This document shows positions 56,389 to 64,000 of a stretch of DNA of 64,000 nucleotides, one piece after another (position 1 is the first letter of the stretch; each line of letters starts with the position of its first letter). The position numbers and the translations under genes were made by a program. The notes below the pieces were generated by a model that was not told the origin of the DNA, did not search any database, and saw only the letters and a list, made by a program, of their open reading frames with translations. This DNA comes from Mesorhizobium qingshengii. GTDB taxonomy: Bacteria; Pseudomonadota; Alphaproteobacteria; Rhizobiales; Rhizobiaceae. The stretch spans positions 434,001-498,000 of the forward strand of contig NZ_JAPFQA010000002.1 of the NCBI RefSeq assembly GCF_027563465.1, in the 5' to 3' direction.

Positions 56389-56769
56389 ATGGAGGACCGG
56401 GAAATCCGAGCGGCCCTCGATCATCATTGGGCTGCCTCCGATGCTGATGACCTCGAAGGGGAGCACCAGATCTATCGGGAAGACGCGGTGCTCGACTATC
56501 CGCAATCGGGCGAGCGCATCCGCGGGCGGCGGAAGATCCAGTCATCTCGCGCCGCGCAGCCGAACCGGAAGCGCTTCACAGTGCGGCGGATCGTCGGTGC
56601 GGGCGACCTCTGGGTCACGGAATATGTCCTGGCCTATGACGGGCGGCCGTCTTACACGGTGAGCATCATGGAGTTCCTCGATGGCAAGGTGGCCCGCGAG
56701 ACCCAGTATTTCGGCGATCCGTTCGAGCCGGGGCCTTCGCGCGCGCAATGGGTCGAGCGGATACCCTGA
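56389..56769 (+). CDS. NTF2-like (SnoaL-type) protein
   Basis: The 126-residue protein, from ATG 56389 with AAGGAG upstream, has the cone-shaped NTF2-like pattern: EIRAALDHHWAASDADDLEG, YREDAVLDYPQSGERIRGR and SIMEFLDGKVARETQYFGDP. These folds bind small molecules or act as isomerases; nothing more specific can be said. An in-frame ATG at 56338 gives a poorly fitting extension. It lies 12 bp before the aag gene. Confidence 0.85.
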   Translation: MEDREIRAALDHHWAASDADDLEGEHQIYREDAVLDYPQSGERIRGRRKIQSSRAAQPNRKRFTVRRIVGAGDLWVTEYVLAYDGRPSYTVSIMEFLDGKVARETQYFGDPFEPGPSRAQWVERIP

Positions 56770-56781
56770 AACCTGGCCGCC

Positions 56782-57387
56782 ATGAGGATGACCATCCGCC
56801 GCCCGCTCGCACGCTCGGAGTTGCCTGACGATACGGCCGATCTCGCCCGCACTCTCATTGGCAAGGTCGTGGTGCGCGAGTTGCCCGAAGGCGTCGTCAG
56901 CGGCCGCATCGTCGAGACCGAGGCCTATGTCGTCGGCGACGCCGCCGGGCATGGCTACCGCGGGATGACCCCGCGCAACCGCTCGCTGTTCCTCGAACGC
57001 GGGCATGCCTATGTCTATCTCGCCTATGGCGTCTCCTACATGCTGAATGTCTCGAGCGAGAGGCAAGGGGTCGGCACCGGTGTGCTGATCAGGGCCCTCG
57101 AGCCGCTCGAAGGCATCCCGATCATGCGGCAAAACCGCGGCGTCGAGCGCGTGCGCGACCTGGCGCGAGGACCGGGAAGGCTCGCTGCGGCGTTGCGGAT
57201 CGATCGTTCGCTCGACGGGCTCGATCTTTGCCGGCAAGGCCCACTGTGGCTCGCAGGTGATGACCACCAACCCGGCGACATCGGGCAGAGCATCCGGATC
57301 GGTATTTCGAAGGATGCGGACCGCCTGCTGCGATTCTATGTCAGGGAGAGCCCGTTCGTCAGCGGTCCGGGATCGCTCAGGGAATAG
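56782..57387 (+). CDS. 3-methyladenine DNA glycosylase (Aag/MPG)
   Basis: Excises alkylated and deaminated purines from DNA. The 201-residue protein has the Aag segments ARTLIGKVVVRELPEG, GRIVETEAYV, MTPRNRSLFLERGHAYVYLA (with the YVYLAYG strand) and VLIRALEPLEG. The catalytic glutamate is in IVETEAY. It follows the NTF2-like gene closely and may share its promoter. Confidence 0.94.
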   Translation: MRMTIRRPLARSELPDDTADLARTLIGKVVVRELPEGVVSGRIVETEAYVVGDAAGHGYRGMTPRNRSLFLERGHAYVYLAYGVSYMLNVSSERQGVGTGVLIRALEPLEGIPIMRQNRGVERVRDLARGPGRLAAALRIDRSLDGLDLCRQGPLWLAGDDHQPGDIGQSIRIGISKDADRLLRFYVRESPFVSGPGSLRE

Positions 57388-57503
57388 GAGACAGCCACAC
57401 TTTCAGTGTCGCCCCGATGTCCGGCGCGCGATGTGGTTCCGTGGCTCGATCCAAATGTCCGCCGTCCAACCCATCTCGGCCATCTGGGCCAGCCAGCTTG
57501 ATG

Positions 57504-58640
57504 CTAATCCAGCGTGCGGCGGAACCGCAGCAGCGCGGTGCCGGCAAACACCACCACGAACAGCAGCAGCCAGCCGACCTCGGTCCCTATCGCATTGAAG
57601 TCGGCGCCCTTGAGCATGACCGCCCGGGTGATGCGCAGGAAATGCGTGAGCGGGAAGATCTCGCCCAGGACCTGCGCCCAGCCGGGCATGCCGCGATAGG
57701 GGAACATGAAGCCGGACAAGAGCAGCGACGGCAGGAAGAAGAAGAAGGTCAGCTGCATCGCCTGCATCTGCGAGCGTGCCATGGTCGAGATCGTGTAGCC
57801 GAGCAGCACCAGCGCCAGCACGAAGACAAGCACCGCCGACAGAAGCAGCGTCAGCGAGCCGACGAACGGGATGCTGAACAGAAGCTTCGCCGCGACCAAC
57901 ACCACCGCCACCTGCACGGCGCCGACAACGAGGAAGGGCAGCACCTTGCCGAGCATGATCTCGGCCGGGCTGGAAGGCATCGCCAGAAGGTTCTCCATCG
58001 TGCCGCGCTCGGTTTCGCGCGTCAGCGCCATGGCCGTCATCATCACCATGGTCATCTGCAGGATGACGCCGAGCAGGCCAGGCACGATGTTGTACTGCGA
58101 GACGCCTTCCGGATTGTAGCGCCGGTGCACCACCACCTGCAGCTGCCCCCTGGCGCTTTCCGCGGCGGTCGCCTGCATGCCCTGCGCGCGCAGCAGCGCC
58201 TGGCTCGCCACATTGCTCAAGGTCGAAACGGCGCCGCTCGCGGCGGAAGGATCGGTTGCGTCGGCCTCGATCAGGATCTGCGGGTTGTCGCCGCGCTCGA
58301 CCCGCCGGGCGAAATCGGCCGGGATCGTCACCACGAAAGAGACGGCGCCCTTGGCCATCAGCGCCTCGGCCTCGGCGGCGCTCCGCGCCACATAGTCGAA
58401 GCGGTAGTAGCCCGTCATCTGCAGGGCGGAGACCATGGCGCGCGTATACTGGTCGTTGCTGATGGCAACGAGCGCCGTGGGCAGGCTCTTGGGATCATTG
58501 TTGATGGCGAAGCCGAACAGCACCAGCTGCATCAGCGGCACGCCCAGCATCATGGCGAAGGTGATGCGGTCACGCCGCATCTGGATGAATTCCTTGATCA
58601 GCAGCGCGCCGAGCCTGGCGAAGGAAAAGACGCTGTTCAT
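57504..58640 (-). CDS. ABC-2 type permease of an efflux system
   Basis: The 378-residue protein has an N-terminal membrane helix, a large periplasmic domain (about 40-180) and five C-terminal helices with the ABC-2 signature GTMENLLAMPSSPAEIMLGK and SGFMFPYRGMPGWAQVLGEI. It resembles YbhR/YhhJ-type drug export permeases. The start overlaps the ATPase stop by 4 bp. The other half of the heterodimer seems absent, so it probably acts as a homodimer. Confidence 0.92.
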   Translation of the reverse strand: MNSVFSFARLGALLIKEFIQMRRDRITFAMMLGVPLMQLVLFGFAINNDPKSLPTALVAISNDQYTRAMVSALQMTGYYRFDYVARSAAEAEALMAKGAVSFVVTIPADFARRVERGDNPQILIEADATDPSAASGAVSTLSNVASQALLRAQGMQATAAESARGQLQVVVHRRYNPEGVSQYNIVPGLLGVILQMTMVMMTAMALTRETERGTMENLLAMPSSPAEIMLGKVLPFLVVGAVQVAVVLVAAKLLFSIPFVGSLTLLLSAVLVFVLALVLLGYTISTMARSQMQAMQLTFFFFLPSLLLSGFMFPYRGMPGWAQVLGEIFPLTHFLRITRAVMLKGADFNAIGTEVGWLLLFVVVFAGTALLRFRRTLD

Positions 58641-59557
58641 GCCATGTTGTCCTTCGAGCCGGACATGAACTGGATGAAGACATCCTCGAGGCTGGTTTCG
58701 CCAGGCGTCACCATCACGCCCTTATGCTCCTTCTCGACATCGGCGAGGGCGGCTTCGAGCTTCTCCCTGTCGGAACCGACGACATGCAGCGTCGCGCCGA
58801 ACGGCGCCACCTGGTCGACACCGGGCCGGCCATCGAGCGCCGCCGCGACCTGGTCGAGATGCGGGCCCTGCACGATGAAAGTGGTCAGCCCGGCATTCCT
58901 GACCACCTCGGCCACGGTGCCGGTGGCCAGCATCTTGCCATAGGAGATGTAGCTGATGCGGTGGCAGCGCTCGGCCTCGTCCATGTAGTGGGTGGAGACC
59001 AATACGGTCAGTCCGCCGCTGGCGAGGCGATGGATCTCGTCCCAGAATTCGCGCCGCGCCTTCGGATCGACGCCAGCCGTCGGCTCGTCGAGCAGAAGCA
59101 GCTTCGGCTTGTGCATGATGCAGGCGGCCAGCGCCAGACGCTGCTTCCAGCCGCCGGACAATGTGCCGGCCAGCTGGTCGCGGCGCGAGGTCAGGCCGAG
59201 CTCCTCCAGCGTCCTGGCGACATACTCACCGACCGGCTTCAGCCGGTAGAGCCGCGCCACGAATTCGAGATTCTCGCCAATCGTCAGATCCTCGTAGAAC
59301 GAGAATTTCTGCGTCATGTAGCCGACTTCGCGCTTGATGCGCAGACTCTCGGTGCGGATGTTGAAGCCAAGCACCGTGCCTTCGCCTTCGTCGGCCGTCA
59401 GCAGGCCGCACATGATACGGATGGTGGTGGTCTTGCCCGAACCGTTCGGCCCGAGGAAGCCGACGATCTCGCCCTCCGCCACCGCCATGGTCACATGGTC
59501 GACGACGGTCTTGTCGCCGAAGCGCTTGACCAGGCCGTGGACGTCGATGGCGTTCAT
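58637..59557 (-). CDS. ABC transporter ATP-binding protein of the efflux system
   Basis: The 306-residue ATPase has Walker A LGPNGSGKTTTIR, signature LSGGWKQRLALA and Walker B LLLDEPTAGVDP. The C-terminal 80 residues are the extension common in YbhF/CcmA-like export ATPases. It overlaps both neighbours by 4 bp and is encoded between the HlyD adaptor and the permease, forming one operon with TetR. Confidence 0.94.
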   Translation of the reverse strand: MNAIDVHGLVKRFGDKTVVDHVTMAVAEGEIVGFLGPNGSGKTTTIRIMCGLLTADEGEGTVLGFNIRTESLRIKREVGYMTQKFSFYEDLTIGENLEFVARLYRLKPVGEYVARTLEELGLTSRRDQLAGTLSGGWKQRLALAACIMHKPKLLLLDEPTAGVDPKARREFWDEIHRLASGGLTVLVSTHYMDEAERCHRISYISYGKMLATGTVAEVVRNAGLTTFIVQGPHLDQVAAALDGRPGVDQVAPFGATLHVVGSDREKLEAALADVEKEHKGVMVTPGETSLEDVFIQFMSGSKDNMA

Positions 59558-60504
59558 TTTTCAGCGTCCAGCTCGACATCGACGATCTGGCCGGGCTGCA
59601 GCGGGCCGGCATCGCCCTCCGGCCGCGCCTCGACCAGATAGACCAGCTTCTGCCGGTTCTCGAGGGAGTAGATCACCGGCGGAGTGAACTCCGGATCCGG
59701 CGAGACATAGCTGACCCGCGCCTTCACATCCGGACCGCAGCCGTCGCAGTGGACGTTGAGCAAGGTGCCGACCTTGACCGAGGAGAAGGCGCTTTCCGGT
59801 ATGTAGACGGTGAGCTTCACCGCGCCGTCGGGCAGGATCGAAATGACCGGAGCGGTCGGGCCGGCGGTGTCGCCCGGATTGCGGATGACGTCGTTGACGC
59901 GGCCGGGCGAGGGTGCCGCCAGCGCGCGCTTCGACAGCCGCCACTGCGCCTGCTCGAGCGTTGCCTGCGCCTGCTTGACCTGGTTGTCGGCGGCCTTGAT
60001 CGTCTCGGGGCGCGCCGGCAGGCCGCCCACCGCGAGATTGGCCTCTGCCTGGCCGAGCTGCGCGTCGGCTGTCTCCAGCGTTGCCGACGCGGTGTCGAAA
60101 TCGGCCTGGCTGCCGGTACCGCGCTTGAACAGGTCGGCGGCGCGAGTGTATTTGCGCCTTGCGTCATCCGCCTGCGCCTTGGCCATGTCGACCTGAGCCT
60201 TGAGCGCCGCGATCTCCTCCGGCCGCTTGCCGACCTGCAGATCGGCGAGCTGCGCCTGTGCCTGGGCGAGGCTTGCCTGCGCTTGCGCCACCGCGATCCT
60301 GGCATCGGCACTTTCCAGCGTCACCACGGGCGTGCCGGGCACAACGCGATCGCCGCGCTTGACGGAAACCGTCTCGACCTGCGCCACCTCGATCGGCGCC
60401 AGCAGCACATAGTCGCCTTCGACATAGCCGACGGCCAGCGGTGCTGCCGGGGCACAGGCGCCGAGAAGCTGGGCGGCGAGCGGCAGCGAACACAGAAAGC
60501 TCAT
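59554..60504 (-). CDS. HlyD-family periplasmic adaptor, probable lipoprotein
   Basis: The 316-residue adaptor, from ATG 60504, has a short hydrophobic N-terminus ending in a lipobox-like LLGAC, a biotinyl-lipoyl-like half-motif (VGYVEGDYVLLAPIEVAQVE), a long coiled-coil hairpin (about residues 60-170) and a barrel domain. It links the inner-membrane ABC permease to an outer-membrane channel for export. The n-region lacks the usual Lys/Arg, so the lipoprotein call is tentative. It overlaps the TetR stop by 4 bp. Confidence 0.9.
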   Translation of the reverse strand: MSFLCSLPLAAQLLGACAPAAPLAVGYVEGDYVLLAPIEVAQVETVSVKRGDRVVPGTPVVTLESADARIAVAQAQASLAQAQAQLADLQVGKRPEEIAALKAQVDMAKAQADDARRKYTRAADLFKRGTGSQADFDTASATLETADAQLGQAEANLAVGGLPARPETIKAADNQVKQAQATLEQAQWRLSKRALAAPSPGRVNDVIRNPGDTAGPTAPVISILPDGAVKLTVYIPESAFSSVKVGTLLNVHCDGCGPDVKARVSYVSPDPEFTPPVIYSLENRQKLVYLVEARPEGDAGPLQPGQIVDVELDAEK

Positions 60505-61190
60505 GGTCTTTGCCCCTTCCTGGCAGCCAATATGGCCTTGAGATTGTCCGATGTGGCCGTCACCACCTTGGCCGCCTCGGCGGCGCCGATATCGCGCCAG
60601 CCCATGCGGCGCATCACCGCTTCGCGGCCGATGCGGAAATAGATGACCTGGCCGATCAGCGTGAACACGGTGAGCCGGGTCGCCTCGCTTTCGGCAGGCT
60701 CGCCCGTTGCCTGCTCCCACAGCTGGCAAAGCCGGCGGTGCGTCGGCTCGAAGACGCCGTCATAGATGCGGTCGAGCGCCGCGGTCGGATGGGAGAGCTC
60801 GCGCAAGACGAACTGCACGATCTCGCCGGCCTGGGGACTTGCCACGACAAAGCCGACCATCCGTTCCAGCGCGGCGAACAGTTGCGCCTGCGCCGCCTCC
60901 GGACTGCCCGGGACAGGCGCCTGCGCATTGCCGAGCGCCTGGCCGGCAACCGTCTGGATGGTCTCGACGATAAAGTCGGCAGCGGCGGTGCGAAGCCCTT
61001 CCTTGCCGCCGAAATGATAGGCGATCGAGCCGATATTGGCTTGCGCCTCCGCCGCGATCTCGCGCGTCGAGGTGCCGTCAAAACCCTGCCGCCCGAACAG
61101 TCTCAGCGCCGCCCGGACAAGGGCGGCTCGAGTAAGTTCCGCGGGTGATGTCTCGCGGCGCGGGCTTTTGGCATCCGACGACCTGATCAT
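60501..61190 (-). CDS. TetR/CerR family repressor of the efflux operon
   Basis: The 229-residue protein has a TetR helix-turn-helix (about residues 20-65: AALRLFGRQGFDGTSTREIA, NIGSIAYHFGGKEGL) and a CerR-type (DUF1956) ligand domain. It is first in an operon with the adaptor, ATPase and permease, and a perfect 22-bp palindrome lies 8 bp before its start, so autoregulated repression of the efflux genes is likely. The inducer is unknown. Confidence 0.92.
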   Translation of the reverse strand: MIRSSDAKSPRRETSPAELTRAALVRAALRLFGRQGFDGTSTREIAAEAQANIGSIAYHFGGKEGLRTAAADFIVETIQTVAGQALGNAQAPVPGSPEAAQAQLFAALERMVGFVVASPQAGEIVQFVLRELSHPTAALDRIYDGVFEPTHRRLCQLWEQATGEPAESEATRLTVFTLIGQVIYFRIGREAVMRRMGWRDIGAAEAAKVVTATSDNLKAILAARKGQRP

Positions 61191-61198
61191 GAGCGCTA

Positions 61199-61220
61199 TT
61201 TAATCAATCGATTGATTAAA
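61199..61220 (-). promoter_or_regulatory. 22-bp palindromic operator of the TetR efflux operon
   Basis: TTTAATCAATC and GATTGATTAAA are perfect reverse complements joined without spacer (61199-61220). The site lies just upstream of the TetR start at 61190 and is typical in size for TetR-type operators. Binding is inferred from position and symmetry. Confidence 0.8.
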
Positions 61221-61299
61221 GTCAACTTGCGTGCGCGGCTGTCTTGCCGTCGCCGGGGGCACTTGCCATCGCCGGTCGCAGACGCTCTAGTGCGCGGCC

Positions 61300-61773
61300 A
61301 TGGGCAAGGAAGTCGAGCGCAAGTTCCTGGTCTCCAGCACCGCATGGCGGGATCTGGCGGAGGCGGATATCCGCATTCGCCAGTTCTATCTGGCCGCGGC
61401 ACCCGGTCGCACCGTGCGCATCCGCATCAGCGATGGCATCTCCGCCAAGCTGACGCTCAAGTTCGGCAGCAGGGCGCGCGAGCGTGACGAATTCGAATAT
61501 TCGATCCCCCTGGCGGAAGCCGAAGAGATGCTGGCCTTCGCCATCGGACGTGTCATAGAGAAGACACGTCACCATGTTAGGCATCGCGGCTATCTCTATG
61601 AAGTCGATGTCTTTGGCGGGCCGCTTGCGGGACTGGTGGTTGCCGAACTCGAAACGCCGGAAGACGTGCCGGACGAAATGCTGCCCGACTGGCTCGGCCG
61701 CGAGGTCACCGGCGAGTCTAAATTCTACAACGCGTCGCTCGCCCTTGGGGGGATTCCGGAGATCGCCGCATGA
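61300..61773 (+). CDS. CYTH domain protein (inorganic triphosphatase type)
   Basis: The 157-residue protein begins with the CYTH signature MGKEVERKFLV (ExExK) and has RQFYLAAAPGRTVRIRISDG and LTLKFGSRARERDEFEYSI in family order, forming the triphosphate tunnel fold. Relatives hydrolyse tripolyphosphate or thiamine triphosphate. It overlaps the downstream CHAD gene by 4 bp, the classical CYTH-CHAD pairing, here as two genes. Confidence 0.93.
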   Translation: MGKEVERKFLVSSTAWRDLAEADIRIRQFYLAAAPGRTVRIRISDGISAKLTLKFGSRARERDEFEYSIPLAEAEEMLAFAIGRVIEKTRHHVRHRGYLYEVDVFGGPLAGLVVAELETPEDVPDEMLPDWLGREVTGESKFYNASLALGGIPEIAA

Positions 61774-62711
61774 GTTTTCGTATCGATCCGCGCCTGCCGC
61801 TGACCGGCGAGGTCAGGCGTATCCTGGCCGAGGAAATCGGCAAGGCGCTGGCTCATCTCGACGCCGCGCCCAGCCGGCCGGAACAGGCGCTGCACAAATG
61901 CCGCAGGCGGCTGAAGAATGTGCGCGCGTTGTTGCGCCTTGTTCGTTCCGGAGACGAAACATTCTGCGAGACAGAAAACCAGTGCTACCGCAATGTGGCG
62001 GGCCTGCTTGCCGGGCCACGCGAGGCGACGGCGCTGATCGAGACCATCGACCGGCTTGCGGCAAGCTTCCCCGAGGAGAGCGCCGGCGACGGGCTGGGCG
62101 TGGTGCGCGACAGGCTGGTCGCTCACCAGCAGGAATTGCATGAAGGTAGCGGGCTCGAAGCGGCGATCGGCGCGGCAACCGCCGCTTGTGAAGAAGGCTT
62201 GAAGCGGATCGAAAGCCTCACCCTGCCGGACCAGCCGGAACAGGCGGCCGACGTGCTTGCCGACGGCGCCCGCAGCACCTTGTGCCGTGCCAGGAAAGCG
62301 CTCGACAAGGCCAGATCGCGCGGCGAAGCCAATGACTTCCACGATCTGCGTAAGGCGGCCAAGACGCACGGCATGCATCTGTCGCTGCTCGGCAGGCTGT
62401 GGCCGGCACCGATCAAGGCCCGGCGCAAGGCGGTCGACGAGCTGGGCGAGCGGCTGGGCGAGCTGCACGACGTGCTGGTGATGCGCGCGCTCCTCGACAG
62501 CGGTGAGCGGCCGCTCGGATCGCCCGAGGACAAGAAGCTTCTGGGCAAGCTTCTGAAACGGTCGGAGAAGAACCTCAAGAAGACCTGTCTGGCCGAGGCA
62601 ACCGAGCTGTTCGGGGACAGTCCCAAGCGCTCGACACGAAAACTGGCCCGCAAGGCACGCGACGACCTGGCTGGCGCGGCAGTGAACGAGGATGCCGGCG
62701 TGCCCGGCTGA
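61770..62711 (+). CDS. CHAD domain protein
   Basis: The 313-residue helical protein has repeated CHAD motifs rich in histidine, arginine and lysine (EQALHKCRRRLKNVRALLRL, DFHDLRKAAKTHGMHLSLLG, ELHDVLVMRALL). CHAD proteins bind polyphosphate and often accompany CYTH phosphatases. The start overlaps the CYTH stop by 4 bp, so they are coupled. A polyphosphate-related role is inferred from family work. Confidence 0.92.
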   Translation: MSFRIDPRLPLTGEVRRILAEEIGKALAHLDAAPSRPEQALHKCRRRLKNVRALLRLVRSGDETFCETENQCYRNVAGLLAGPREATALIETIDRLAASFPEESAGDGLGVVRDRLVAHQQELHEGSGLEAAIGAATAACEEGLKRIESLTLPDQPEQAADVLADGARSTLCRARKALDKARSRGEANDFHDLRKAAKTHGMHLSLLGRLWPAPIKARRKAVDELGERLGELHDVLVMRALLDSGERPLGSPEDKKLLGKLLKRSEKNLKKTCLAEATELFGDSPKRSTRKLARKARDDLAGAAVNEDAGVPG

Positions 62712-62762
62712 TCATCATATGGGTGCGGGTGGGTTTCTCGCCTCCACCAATTGTCGTCCTTG

Positions 62763-62838
62763 GCGCCGCCCCTCATCCGCCTGCCGGTATCTTCTCCCCG
62801 TAGAGAACGGGGAGAAGGGTAAGGGGTGGGGGGCAGCG
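62763..62838. repeat. Dispersed CCCCTCATCCGCC repeat with CTTCTCCCCGT hairpin
   Basis: GCGCCGCCCCTCATCCGCC opens the element, CTTCTCCCCGT and ACGGGGAGAAG form a hairpin, and it closes near GGGGGGCAGCGC. It is related to 8630-8760 and 53533-53666. Confidence 0.8.
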
Positions 62839-62944
62839 CAAACGCCCGAAAACGGTAAGTGTCGGGGCGAATTCAAATCTGGCTGGTTTTCAGGGTCGGC
62901 TGATCATGGTCCACATTGCCCGCCTGTGGTAATTGCCTTTTGGC

Positions 62945-63745
62945 ATGAGCAAGCCCGGCGACACGCTTCTGGATCGACTTGGCCGCTGGCTTGCCGGCCG
63001 GCTGCAGGAAGAATCCTCCGGCTATGAGCCTTATACCCCGTCCGATGCCGAGACGCTGCGCCGCACGCTGGAGCCCGGCGACATCCTGCTGATCGAGGGC
63101 AACCAGAAGATCTCGGCGGCGATCAAGTACCTCACTCAGTCGACCTGGTCGCATGCGGCCTTCTATGTCGGCGATGCGTTGCCCGAGCCGGAGGACGGAT
63201 CGGAGCGGCCGCGCCTGATCGAGGTCACGCTCGGCGAAGGCTGCGTCGCCGTGCCGCTGTCGCGCTATCGCACCTACAATACCCGTATCTGCCAGGCGAA
63301 CGGGCTGACACCGGAGGACCGCGACAAGGTCGTCGCCTTCATGATCGGCAAGCTCGGCCTCAAATACGATCTCAAGAACCTTTTCGACATGCTGCGCTAT
63401 TTCCTGCCGACGCCGCCGGTGCCTGTGCGCTGGCGCCGCCGCATGCTGGCCTTCGGCTCCGGCGACCCGACACGGGCGATCTGCTCGACGCTGATCGCCG
63501 AGGCCTATGGCCAGATCCCCTATCCGATCCTGCCCGAGATCACCCGCGCGCCAGGCCGCGCCTCGGCGCAGTCGAACTATTCGCGCAAGGAAATCCTGCA
63601 CATCCGCCATCACTCGCTGTACACGCCGCGCGACTTCGACCTGTCGCCCTATTTCCGCATCGTCAAGCCGACGTTGGAATATGGGTTCGACTACCGGGCC
63701 GTGACGTGGGACGACCGGGCTGCCGATGCGCAGGCGGCTGACTAG
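62945..63745 (+). CDS. YiiX/YebB-like NlpC/P60 superfamily cysteine hydrolase
   Basis: The 266-residue protein has the permuted NlpC/P60 core: LEPGDILLIEGNQKISAAIK, the catalytic histidine region STWSHAAFYVG and the cysteine in TRAICSTLIAEAYG. Such enzymes cleave amide or ester bonds in peptidoglycan-like or lipid substrates. ATG 62945 and TTG 62933 are both in frame, with weak ribosome sites. No signal peptide is evident. Confidence 0.87.
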   Translation: MSKPGDTLLDRLGRWLAGRLQEESSGYEPYTPSDAETLRRTLEPGDILLIEGNQKISAAIKYLTQSTWSHAAFYVGDALPEPEDGSERPRLIEVTLGEGCVAVPLSRYRTYNTRICQANGLTPEDRDKVVAFMIGKLGLKYDLKNLFDMLRYFLPTPPVPVRWRRRMLAFGSGDPTRAICSTLIAEAYGQIPYPILPEITRAPGRASAQSNYSRKEILHIRHHSLYTPRDFDLSPYFRIVKPTLEYGFDYRAVTWDDRAADAQAAD

Positions 63746-63846
63746 AGCAGTTCACCGTTTCACGAAAACGGCAAACCGCTCTAACTCTTTGTTTTGACGC
63801 AATTCCCAAGGGAAAGCGCTACGCGCTTTTCCTGGAATTGCTCTAG
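63746..63846. repeat. Two intergenic palindromic repeats after the YiiX-like gene
   Basis: AGAGCAGTTCACCGTTTCAC with GGCAAACCGCTCT forms one palindrome (about 63746-63782). GCAATTCCC (63799) to GGAATTGC (63842) is a copy of the element at 19321-19366 and 23376-23419. They separate convergent genes and may terminate both. Confidence 0.7.
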
Positions 63847-63855
63847 CAGGTTCAA

Positions 63856-63999
63856 CTACGCCGGCATGGGTTTCCGTGCCTTGGCGGCCCGGCCGTCTGC
63901 TCTCGCGCCGGCGTCGCGCGGGTGGGGGCCGATCGGCATGATCGCCTCAAACGGCGTCGCACCAAACGCGAATGTCCATTTGTAGCCGACCAGCCCGTC
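63856..63999 (-). CDS. C-terminal end of an unidentified gene (5' end outside window)
   Basis: On the minus strand the frame is open from the window edge to a TAG at 63856-63858, giving 47 residues: DGLVGYKWTFAFGATPFEAI, then MPIGPHPRDAGARAD and a basic tail ending KARKPMPA. The codon pattern is typical of local genes. The fragment is too short to name a family. Confidence 0.6.
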   Translation of the reverse strand, partial: DGLVGYKWTFAFGATPFEAIMPIGPHPRDAGARADGRAAKARKPMPA

Positions 64000-64000
64000 C

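Overview
The window is a high-GC chromosomal segment of an alphaproteobacterium of the order Hyphomicrobiales (Rhizobiales), most probably Mesorhizobium or a close relative. The call rests on gene content (gshB-comM, queG with uppP, rsmI-yraN, hemW-rdgB-rph-hrcA, an Irr-type iron control element in front of mbfA, a candidate EcfG promoter in front of ku) and on rhizobial-style intergenic palindromes. It is inference; no alignment was run. Gene density is high, many neighbours overlap by 4 bp, and almost all of the window is core-type chromosome with a few small accessory patches.

Layout. 1-2301: end of gshB and comM. 2302-6235: accessory patch with a GNAT acetyltransferase, a 220-bp duplicated comM fragment, an AT-rich stretch, then an emfourin-type inhibitor, a protealysin-like M4 metalloprotease, a small protein homologous to the protease C-terminal domain, and a Gly/Ser/Pro-rich protein. 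6365-20508: malate synthase G, a HyuA-like protein, a cupredoxin, a CDGSH Fe-S protein, two tandem secreted Cys-rich paralogues, a PLP decarboxylase with a cysK, a large SARP/TolB/TPR regulator, a PAP2 phosphatase, DUF2127 and cytochrome b561 membrane proteins, and a UBP zinc-finger protein preceded by a collapsed thioredoxin-reductase-like gene. 21039-22662: an AT-rich PD-(D/E)XK nuclease gene next to tRNA-Leu(CAG). 22738-39681: housekeeping genes (gpmA, dapB, ABC exporter, glk, mepA, queG, uppP, yraN, rsmI, hemW, rdgB, rph, hrcA). 39776-47831: PQQ-type sugar dehydrogenase, LysE exporter, second cysK, GST, an ECF42-type sigma factor with its DGPF/YciI partner, a saccharopine-dehydrogenase-like DUF4166 protein and a damaged DCC gene. 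47948-51984: two micro-ORFs on the minus strand and the Ku-LigD end-joining pair on the plus strand. 52010-57387: ArsR-like regulator divergent from NIPSNAP/ABM genes, MbfA with a perfect 29-bp palindromic operator, threonine dehydratase, an NTF2-like protein and Aag glycosylase. 57504-61220: a four-gene TetR-HlyD-ABC efflux operon with a 22-bp palindromic operator. 61300-64000: CYTH and CHAD pair, a YiiX-like hydrolase and the end of an unidentified gene.

The most unusual parts are the protease/inhibitor/satellite cassette (3826-6235) with its duplicated comM scar, the paired secreted Cys-rich proteins (12088-12968), the stress-type promoter and micro-ORFs at the ku-ligD locus, and the 22-bp tandem repeats between rph and hrcA. 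No rRNA, CRISPR array, prophage or intact insertion sequence was seen.
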